7,033 bases of DNA from an uncultured Bacteroidales bacterium (lineage in GTDB: Bacteria; Bacteroidota; Bacteroidia; Bacteroidales; Paludibacteraceae), in NCBI GenBank assembly GCA_946619625.1, contig CAMOMF010000105.1, positions 1-7,033 on the forward strand, given 5' to 3'. A program made the translations under genes and the position numbers. Positions 1 through 5,890 of the stretch are shown here, piece after piece (positions within the stretch are counted from its first letter, which is position 1; every line of letters begins with the position of its first letter). The notes under the pieces are model-generated. The model was not told the DNA's origin and did not search any database. It saw nothing but the letters and a program-made list of their open reading frames with translations.

Positions 1-149
1 CTGTAGGTGGCAACCACCGTGTTGTGCACGTAAGGCGGAACGACTTTTTTGAGTGCCGCCTCTTTGTCAGACAATTTGACATTTGCATCGCCGCATGCTG
101 ACAGCAACAGTGCTGCAGCAGCGCAGAAAACATAAATTAGTTTTTTCAT
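1..149 (-). CDS. Lipoprotein N-terminus, possibly imelysin (M75)-like; 3' part outside window
   Basis: The frame starts at an ATG at 149-147 and runs off the left edge after 49 codons, so only the N-terminus is seen. It begins with two lysines and a hydrophobic stretch, then a lipobox L16-S17-A18-C19 followed by Gly-Asp. This is a typical SPII signal, so the mature protein is predicted to be lipid-anchored at Cys19. The next segment (LKKVVPPYVHNTVVATY, residues 33-49) resembles the opening helix of Bacteroidetes imelysin-family lipoproteins, which carry a similar Y-V-x-N-T-V-x-x-T-Y pattern just after the signal peptide. Imelysins are alpha-helical proteins linked to iron uptake in several bacteria. 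The lipoprotein call is firm; the imelysin call rests on under 20 residues and is tentative. No promoter of the TAnnTTTG type is visible in the 121-nt gap upstream, so it is probably co-transcribed with the porin gene at 271-1785. The start is preceded by an A-rich leader without a Shine-Dalgarno sequence, as is usual in this phylum. Confidence 0.8.
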   Translation of the reverse strand, partial: MKKLIYVFCAAAALLLSACGDANVKLSDKEAALKKVVPPYVHNTVVATY

Positions 150-186
150 CTGTTTTTATTTATTTTAATTGTTGTAATACTTTTTT

Positions 187-218
187 AGGAGTGCAGGACT
201 TTAGGAGTTCAGGAGTTA
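187..218. repeat. Four degenerate 8-bp tandem repeats
   Basis: On the plus strand four consecutive 8-bp units can be read: AGGAGTGC (187-194), AGGACTTT (195-202), AGGAGTTC (203-210) and AGGAGTTA (211-218). The transcript of the flanking minus-strand genes therefore carries repeated CTCCT cores. The array lies in the gap between the porin stop codon and the lipoprotein start codon. Its function is unknown. Similar short ACTCCTRA-type intergenic repeats are, from memory, not rare in Bacteroidales genomes. Confidence 0.75.
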
Positions 219-259
219 CAGACATTACTATCGTGGGTACGCCACAATACACTCCTGAA
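208..259. repeat. 9-bp perfect inverted repeat in intergenic gap
   Basis: TTCAGGAGT at 208-216 is the exact reverse complement of ACTCCTGAA at 251-259, with 34 nt between the arms. The left arm overlaps the tandem 8-bp repeat array. Inside the loop, GTGG (233-236) and CCAC (242-245) could form a small second hairpin. No run of T follows on the minus strand, so this does not look like an intrinsic terminator. It could be an mRNA structure that affects processing or expression of the downstream lipoprotein gene. Confidence 0.6.
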
Positions 260-270
260 TTGCCGGTCCC

Positions 271-1785
271 TTAGTGTCGGAACATGCCGGCATAGACTAT
301 TCCAACGGAGAGTTGGGGCTCGTCGTTGTAGAGCTTGCCGATTGTGCCGTCCGCGCGCATTCCTTTGTTCAATATACCATACGCAAATTCCGCCTTGACA
401 GCGACTTCGCGCAGGGGGTAATAGTTGATACCGACTGCCAGGCGCTGACGCCCACACCAGGAGTAGGTGTAGTCGCGTTTGCCCTCGGGATTGCGGAACA
501 TGGAGTCGTAGTAGTCGTAACGTGCAAAGAGGTAGAATTTCTGATTGCGGTTGTGGAGGTTCGGGTTGAGTCCGAAGAAATCGTAGCCCGCCTCGATACC
601 GGCGGCAATGGCATCGCTGCCCACCCATTGCTTGTGCGAGACACTGCCTTTGCGCATGCCGATATTGTACTGCGTGATGGCGGCGGCGTCGGTGAGATGT
701 CCGTACGTAGCAGACCCGCGGAGGACGAGGTTGTAGTCGTTGTAGCAGAAATCGAAACTGCCGATGCCGACCGTGCCCCGGACATCCTTGTAGGCGCTGT
801 TATCAATCTCTTTGCTGCTGAGACTGAGGGTGTTACGGAAAGAGTTGCCGAGGTATCCGCTGAGGGAGAGCCGGAGCCCTTGAACGCCGGTGTAGTCCAC
901 GCGTGCCGCCCCTGCAAAGACGTTCGCCAACTTGAACTCGTACGGACTGCCCGCGCCCGTCTTGACCCAGTTCTTACGGCTGAACCGGTCGGAGTCGAGT
1001 CCGGGTAGGAACATCGCCTGGTAGTGGAGTCCGAAGGGTGTTTTGCCCATGAAAGTGAGTCCCACCTCGTGCCAGGTGCAGGGGATGATGGTGAACTCGC
1101 CCTCTGGACGATACACGCCGAAGAACTCGGTAGGCTCGTGGTGCGCGTTAGTGCCGCCTACGGAGATGACCTGCATACCGGCGCGGATGATGGCGTAGTC
1201 GTTGAAGCGTTTCTGAATCCAGAACTGTTCGAGTGCCACTTCCCCTCCGCGCTCTATCTCACTCTCGTACTCGCCGCCCTCTTCCTCTTCAATCTCGGTG
1301 GCTATCTCGGGTCCGCCATGCTCGAACTCAATCTCGGAGCCCATGCTCCAGCCCTTGCCGAAGTCGTACCCTATGTAGAAAACGACGTGCGGGAGGTCGA
1401 ACTCGCCGTAATGGTCGCCGCGGAATTTCTCGGGGTTCTTGCCGTAACGGAGGTAGTTGTTGGAGAAGAAACACTGCTTGAATGTTGCCTCGCCATAACC
1501 GCCAAACGTGAGTCGCCCGCTACCATTGCCCACACGCCGCACGGTGGCACCGGTATTGGCGTCCAGTTGGTAGGTAGGCGTTTTTTTCGTGGTGGCGGCA
1601 GTAGTGGCATCGGTCACCATTTTTGGTGACTTGTCAGCCTGTGCCTGACTGCGTTCCAATTTTTCAACTCGTTGCAAGAGGGCGTTCCAATCGTCGCTGC
1701 TGATACGGATAGAATCATCTGCCCACAACTGAAAACCAGTTATCAGCAGCATCACAACCGCCCAAAAATATCTTTTCTTGTTCAT
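271..1785 (-). CDS. Outer-membrane beta-barrel porin, OprO/P-like
   Basis: This is a complete 504-aa frame (ATG at 1785, TAA at 271-273). Residues 1-22 form a signal peptide with a probable cut after LWA (Ala22). Residues 31-50 (WNALLQRVEKLERSQ) look like a short coiled coil, a common start of porins of this type, followed by a Thr/Lys-rich linker to about residue 70. From about residue 88 onward there are alternating amphipathic strands rich in Gly, Tyr and Phe (for example GRLTFGGYGEATF, HVVFYIGYDFGKGWSMGSEI), as expected for a beta barrel. The motif PTEFFGVYRPEGEF (218-231), followed by IIPCTWHEVG, is characteristic of a Bacteroidetes family often labelled porin or phosphate-selective porin O/P. 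The last residues are MFRH, so the usual terminal aromatic is two residues in. Residues 151-187 are strikingly acidic and probably form an exposed loop. The substrate is unknown: O/P naming does not establish phosphate selectivity. It has its own promoter (1813-1843) and probably reads through into the lipoprotein gene, since no terminator follows. Confidence 0.85.
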   Translation of the reverse strand: MNKKRYFWAVVMLLITGFQLWADDSIRISSDDWNALLQRVEKLERSQAQADKSPKMVTDATTAATTKKTPTYQLDANTGATVRRVGNGSGRLTFGGYGEATFKQCFFSNNYLRYGKNPEKFRGDHYGEFDLPHVVFYIGYDFGKGWSMGSEIEFEHGGPEIATEIEEEEGGEYESEIERGGEVALEQFWIQKRFNDYAIIRAGMQVISVGGTNAHHEPTEFFGVYRPEGEFTIIPCTWHEVGLTFMGKTPFGLHYQAMFLPGLDSDRFSRKNWVKTGAGSPYEFKLANVFAGAARVDYTGVQGLRLSLSGYLGNSFRNTLSLSSKEIDNSAYKDVRGTVGIGSFDFCYNDYNLVLRGSATYGHLTDAAAITQYNIGMRKGSVSHKQWVGSDAIAAGIEAGYDFFGLNPNLHNRNQKFYLFARYDYYDSMFRNPEGKRDYTYSWCGRQRLAVGINYYPLREVAVKAEFAYGILNKGMRADGTIGKLYNDEPQLSVGIVYAGMFRH

Positions 1786-1812
1786 CTAAAAAAGTGCCTT
1801 GTAAATTTGATG

Positions 1813-1843
1813 CAAAGTTACTGCTTTTTTTCGAGATACACAA
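1813..1843 (-). promoter_or_regulatory. Bacteroidetes-type promoter of the porin gene
   Basis: On the minus strand TAACTTTG (1820-1813) matches the -7 consensus TAnnTTTG of the Bacteroidetes primary sigma factor. A TTG (1843-1841, within TATTG) stands 20 nt upstream, at the expected place for the -33 element. The spacer contains a run of seven A residues (1831-1825). Transcription would start near 1805-1808, giving a leader of roughly 20 nt before the ATG at 1785. That leader is AT-rich and has no Shine-Dalgarno motif. Confidence 0.8.
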
Positions 1844-1858
1844 TACCCAAAATTTATG

Positions 1859-1890
1859 AAAACAGCCCCGCGGACTATGTTACGGGGCTG
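1859..1890 (-). terminator. Intrinsic terminator of the DUF4465 gene unit
   Basis: CAGCCCCG (1863-1870) and CGGGGCTG (1883-1890) form a perfect 8-bp GC-rich stem with a 12-nt loop. On the minus strand the stem is followed by TTTT (1862-1859) and then further AT-rich sequence. It lies 24 nt beyond the stop codon of the 1320-aa gene and upstream of the porin promoter, so it separates the two transcription units. The T run is short, so termination may be partial. Confidence 0.8.
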
Positions 1891-1913
1891 CATTAGATGA
1901 ATTATCGGATATA

Positions 1914-4900
1914 TTACTTCACTCTGCGACCGGTGGAGTCGTAAAGAATACCACTGTGGAGGATATAAACACGACCGTCAAGGATGAATTTGCGGGGTTG
2001 GTCAGTGTTGCCGCCCAAAGTGTTCAGACCTGTCCCCTTGCCATCGACATGGGTCAGTGCACCTATACGACAGTCAGCAGCATTTCCTCCGAGGTTGTCG
2101 AAACAGAAGTAGGCAGGCGTGCTCATCCCGTACTGATTGTTCTTGGACGAGGTGAGAGCAAAACCAATCTCGCTGACCGTACCCAGCGAAGAGAGGTCCA
2201 CCCACTGCCAGTTCTCGGCGTAAGTCCAATCGCAATTGACGGTGTCGCGGAAGTCGGCAAGGTAATACTGAACCGTACCGGTAATTTCACTGTTTTCGCC
2301 GTAACCGGTGATAGTCAGGCAAAGCCAATCGCCCTTGTGGAAGGGTTGTCCGAAGCTACCATCGGGTTCAACAGACATGCCGTCTCCATTGAGGATATCG
2401 TTGACCACCCAAGCGTTGTTAGTGACCGCCATACCGGTGAGCACGTGCGGGGTTGTGAGTGTTACGTTGGCATTGCCGTACCAGTTGGCGTACCAGATAG
2501 CGTAGTTGTTGCCCTCGGCGGCCCCACCGGCAGCACTGTACTGGTCATAGTAAGGATTACCCCATCCAAAGTCCTTGGAGGTGATGTTCGCCATGGTGAT
2601 GTCATAATAATAAACACCCGATGAGCCCCAATCGTCCACATAGGTGGAGAAAACATAGTCGCCGGAATTCCAGTAGTTGTCCTCCTCTTCGAAGTCGGGG
2701 TCGCCATACCATGCAGATTCAGGACGTAGAGTCCGTTCCTCGAAAGTGGCGGCACCGGTCAGCGGTTTGACCTCAATCATCAGCGAAACGATGGTATCGG
2801 AGTGGATCTCGGTGACTTGCTGTGCCTCTTCGTTATAATAGAAAGCAGCGATATTGTTCACCCACATGGTATCTATCTGCTCGGTTGCATTGATGTAAGT
2901 AAACAGCGTATCGGTATCTTCTTTTACACCTAATTGGTAAACCATGTCTGCCCCAAGAACCGGGTAGAGGTCAGAGCCTAAACGCTGCCCAAAGGCAGGA
3001 CGCAGCAGCCAAGCCGCGGTACCGTCAGCAAACTGTCGTTCGGTAAGGATTGAGGTGTGTATGGTTGCCGTCGTGTCAATGCGGCAAGCCTGAACAGAGT
3101 AGATATGCTCATACTGCCCCGCTGTAGCATTGGCGCGGATAGCACCTACGTTATTGCCCGTGCCGGTAACGGTACCCAAGTAATAAGCGTTGCGGATAGC
3201 CGAAGAGTTTCCGGAAACGTTGCCAACAATACCGCCCACGTAGTTGGCACCGCTGACATTGACACGCGAAGCGCAATTGGTGATAGTAGTAGCATTGATC
3301 ATCGCCGCAACACCGGCTGCATAGTTGGCGGTAGAGGTGACTTCGCCTTGCACTTCCAGATTGCTGATGGCGGCGTTCTGTACATAACCGAACAGGCCCT
3401 GATAGGTGGCAGTACTATTGATATAAAGTCCGTCGATAGTGTGGTTCTGTCCGTCGAACTGCCCCTTGAACGCCTTGGAGGCTGTAGTACCACCAACGGG
3501 TTTCCATGGGTGTCCGTCCAACGAGATATCGTTTGCCAGTTTGCCTTTTATGGTCAGCGATCCGCTGTTCACCTTGGCGGCGAACCAAGCCATTTGGTAG
3601 CCGGAACGGATAATATACCAGTCATCCACCTGTGCAGGTTCGAAGTTGGTTGTTACGCCGTCCCACCCTGTGTCGGTGCTGTCAATAGCCGTCATCGTGA
3701 ATGTCAAGGCAGTCAGTGCCGGACTATCGTCAGTCAGACGGACCGTGTCGTAAAGGGTGTTGTAGCCCGCTTTCTCGATTGTGTAGATATAGTTGGCAGT
3801 GGTGAGTGCATATACGCCTTCCTCAGCCACTTGTTCTTTGCCGTCCATATCGGTTAGGGCGACAGTGGCGTCAGATGGTGTTACACTGATTTGCAGGCTC
3901 TTGGCAGGGCGTTCACGCAATGGCAGTACGATATCGGGCAGTTGTCCGAAAACAGCCGTTTGAGCAATGGCCGTAAAGTTGGCACCACGTCCGAACTGCT
4001 TTGAGGTGTTGCGGTGATTGCCAATCGGGTCACCAAAGCCACCGACCTTGATAACGCCATGCTCCAAGCGGTATTCATAATTTGCCGCCGCCACATTGAA
4101 AGTGTCAGGCAGGGTGACGGTGAACGCCTGCGCCGCGGGTGCACTACAGAAAGTGTACTGGTTGGAGGCACTCTTCAGTTCGGCACTCTCGTGGTGGTAG
4201 ATAGTAGAGGCGTTGAAGTTATGAATACCCGCCATCTTGTTTGCCGGGTGGAAGAGCCCGGACAATTGTACCTGAATCTTATCGCCGGGCTGGAAGTTGC
4301 CGGTCTGCTCACGCCCCAACGCCGTGAGTTGCACATGAACAGGCTTGCCTACCAGGACTTGATACTCGCTCTGTCCGGCGGCGTTGGTCAGCCGTACTAT
4401 CTGACGTCCTAAACGGACCTGTACGGTGTAGTTACCTGTCTCAGAGTCATACGTGACCCCCTCGGTGCCAAACCCGCTGTACGTGGCGGCATTGGTGCCA
4501 AGCGTGGGGTATGCCACCTCTACGCTCTGTACGCCCGTGGGGTGGAAGGTGTAGTTGGTGTAAGCACCTACCGTGTCGGGAAAATACAGCACGTCAAAAT
4601 CAGCGTCATAGGCTGTTCCTGCCAGTTTGTACTGCACCGTGTTGGTCTCGTTGATAATCATACCCAATTCTATGCCCGTTGCAGGCTGACCTACCGTCAC
4701 GATGAACACACCAGTGTTTTCCGGCCAAATGGCGCTCCAATACTCACCTCCGGTCATTCCCGCAAGGCGGATAGCATCGTACGTAACCGTAACAATGGCA
4801 GAACCATTGCCCACAGCGTGCAGGGTGCCGTCCGGGTCGATAGTCACCACGCTGTTGCTTGCCTGACCATTGAGGTCGGTAACAAAGAAGTGGTAGTCCG

Positions 4901-5876
4901 GCTCGATGAAATAGTTGGAAGTGATACTATTGACAATCTCCCAGTTGCGGAGCGTAATCAGGTCGTACCGATCGCCCTGCGACAGTTTCAGATGTTCCTG
5001 CGCGTTGATGTTTAGGAAAATGTCGGCTACGTTGTACCCACCGTTGGAGGTTACGTTGTGGTCAATCCAACTTGGACTCTTAGCGTCCATGTCGGCATCG
5101 GAGACAGTAATATCGCCGGTCCCTGCTTTGAACACTCCACCTTGTGTCAGTTTGCCGGGCTTGGAAACACGGTAGTTGTATTCGGTGTTCGCAGCCAGCG
5201 TGTAATAGTATGTGTTGCCGTTGACACTGTCGGAAAGAATTTCAATAAACGGCACAAAATGCGAAGTCTTGCGGCCAACAAACACAGTGGCACCTTCAGG
5301 AGCAGTGAGTGCCACTACAGATGCTGCCGGGATTGCCATTGAGGCGGACACATTGAACGAAACGGTTCCGCTCTTGTAGCCGACAGTGAAACCCTCTGCG
5401 CGACGCGCTTCAGATGGGACGTAGTCGAAATAATAGGTGTGCCCGTTCAGCGCCAAGAAGGTCTTGCGTCCCGCTGTTTTGCTGTCACCCATGACTACAT
5501 TTTGCAGTTCGCCCGTTTTGCTGACAATCTGATAATCAATAGTGTAGTCGGTTCCATACACCCACCCGCTATTAGTAGCATAGGCGGTAATCGTGAAAAC
5601 TGAAAGCACAAGGTCTTCGTCCCCTACCGTCAGTTCAATAGAGCCATTCACCGTGGTTCCGTCGGTGTCGTAGGCGGTCAGCACATACGTACCGGCGGCT
5701 ACTTCAAATTGGTACACTTTGTTGGCGGGTTCCCCCACTGCAACCGCGTTTCCGGAAGTTTTCTCTGCCAACGTCATCGTCGTGCTGATAGCATTCATTG
5801 TCACCTTGACATTGCTTGCCATGGCAGTCAGCACTGTGGTCATCCCAAAAATGACACAAAAGATAAACTTTCTCAT
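1914..5876 (-). CDS. Large secreted multidomain protein with GLUG-like repeats, DUF4465 domain and C-terminal sorting-like tail
   Basis: This is a complete 1320-aa frame (ATG at 5876, TAA at 1914-1916). Residues 1-20 are an SPI signal peptide, cut after AMA, with no lipobox. Residues 21-270 are beta-rich modules ending in a Tyr-rich part (YYYTLAANTEYNYRVSKPGK). Residues about 280-397 include a Big_2-like Ig fold (VVTIDPDGTLHAVGNGSAIV). Residues 398-655 are further beta-sandwich sequence that I cannot assign. Residues 658-730 resemble a PEGA or carboxypeptidase-regulatory-like module. Residues about 750-930 carry GLUG-like beta-helix turns (FKGQFDGQNHTIDGLYI, YQGLFGYVQNAAISNLEVQG, YVGGIVGNVSG). 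Residues about 1044-1265 are a DUF4465 domain with the block FHKGDWLCLTITGYG, then YYLADFRD, WQWVDLSSLGTVSEIGFAL and GMSTPAYFCFDNLG. The last 25 residues (KFILDGRVYILHSGILYD then STGRRVK) form a conserved-looking tail seen on exported Bacteroidales proteins. It lies 14 nt after the preceding gene, so an operon is likely. The protein is probably surface-exposed or released. Ligand binding, possibly corrinoid, is inferred from the DUF4465 domain only. Confidence 0.85.
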   Translation of the reverse strand: MRKFIFCVIFGMTTVLTAMASNVKVTMNAISTTMTLAEKTSGNAVAVGEPANKVYQFEVAAGTYVLTAYDTDGTTVNGSIELTVGDEDLVLSVFTITAYATNSGWVYGTDYTIDYQIVSKTGELQNVVMGDSKTAGRKTFLALNGHTYYFDYVPSEARRAEGFTVGYKSGTVSFNVSASMAIPAASVVALTAPEGATVFVGRKTSHFVPFIEILSDSVNGNTYYYTLAANTEYNYRVSKPGKLTQGGVFKAGTGDITVSDADMDAKSPSWIDHNVTSNGGYNVADIFLNINAQEHLKLSQGDRYDLITLRNWEIVNSITSNYFIEPDYHFFVTDLNGQASNSVVTIDPDGTLHAVGNGSAIVTVTYDAIRLAGMTGGEYWSAIWPENTGVFIVTVGQPATGIELGMIINETNTVQYKLAGTAYDADFDVLYFPDTVGAYTNYTFHPTGVQSVEVAYPTLGTNAATYSGFGTEGVTYDSETGNYTVQVRLGRQIVRLTNAAGQSEYQVLVGKPVHVQLTALGREQTGNFQPGDKIQVQLSGLFHPANKMAGIHNFNASTIYHHESAELKSASNQYTFCSAPAAQAFTVTLPDTFNVAAANYEYRLEHGVIKVGGFGDPIGNHRNTSKQFGRGANFTAIAQTAVFGQLPDIVLPLRERPAKSLQISVTPSDATVALTDMDGKEQVAEEGVYALTTANYIYTIEKAGYNTLYDTVRLTDDSPALTALTFTMTAIDSTDTGWDGVTTNFEPAQVDDWYIIRSGYQMAWFAAKVNSGSLTIKGKLANDISLDGHPWKPVGGTTASKAFKGQFDGQNHTIDGLYINSTATYQGLFGYVQNAAISNLEVQGEVTSTANYAAGVAAMINATTITNCASRVNVSGANYVGGIVGNVSGNSSAIRNAYYLGTVTGTGNNVGAIRANATAGQYEHIYSVQACRIDTTATIHTSILTERQFADGTAAWLLRPAFGQRLGSDLYPVLGADMVYQLGVKEDTDTLFTYINATEQIDTMWVNNIAAFYYNEEAQQVTEIHSDTIVSLMIEVKPLTGAATFEERTLRPESAWYGDPDFEEEDNYWNSGDYVFSTYVDDWGSSGVYYYDITMANITSKDFGWGNPYYDQYSAAGGAAEGNNYAIWYANWYGNANVTLTTPHVLTGMAVTNNAWVVNDILNGDGMSVEPDGSFGQPFHKGDWLCLTITGYGENSEITGTVQYYLADFRDTVNCDWTYAENWQWVDLSSLGTVSEIGFALTSSKNNQYGMSTPAYFCFDNLGGNAADCRIGALTHVDGKGTGLNTLGGNTDQPRKFILDGRVYILHSGILYDSTGRRVK

Positions 5877-5890
5877 TAGTTAGTTTTTAA

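Noticed and set aside
233..245. GTGG/CCAC hairpin as a terminator after the porin gene
   Set aside because: The stem has only four pairs and no T run follows on the minus strand.
83..274. 63-aa plus-strand open frame over the lipoprotein start and the intergenic gap
   Set aside because: It crosses the tandem repeats and the opposite-strand lipoprotein signal sequence, and has no leader or recognisable features.
274..1629. Long plus-strand open frames (244 aa at 274-1008 and 201 aa at 1024-1629) opposite the porin gene
   Set aside because: They are antisense shadows. The minus-strand frame has a signal peptide, barrel strands and a matching promoter, whereas the plus-strand products show no recognisable domain and no promoter or leader.
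1786..1913. Riboswitch or small RNA in the gap between the 1320-aa gene and the porin gene
   Set aside because: The 128 nt are accounted for by a terminator, a promoter and a leader of about 20 nt. There is no room or structure for a cobalamin riboswitch; any such element for the DUF4465 unit would lie to the right of the window.
1956..5342. Several plus-strand open frames (for example 1956-2624, 3057-3857, 4014-4412, 4542-5015) opposite the 1320-aa gene
   Set aside because: They lie fully inside a complete minus-strand gene with coherent domains along its length. Their translations look like out-of-frame sequence.
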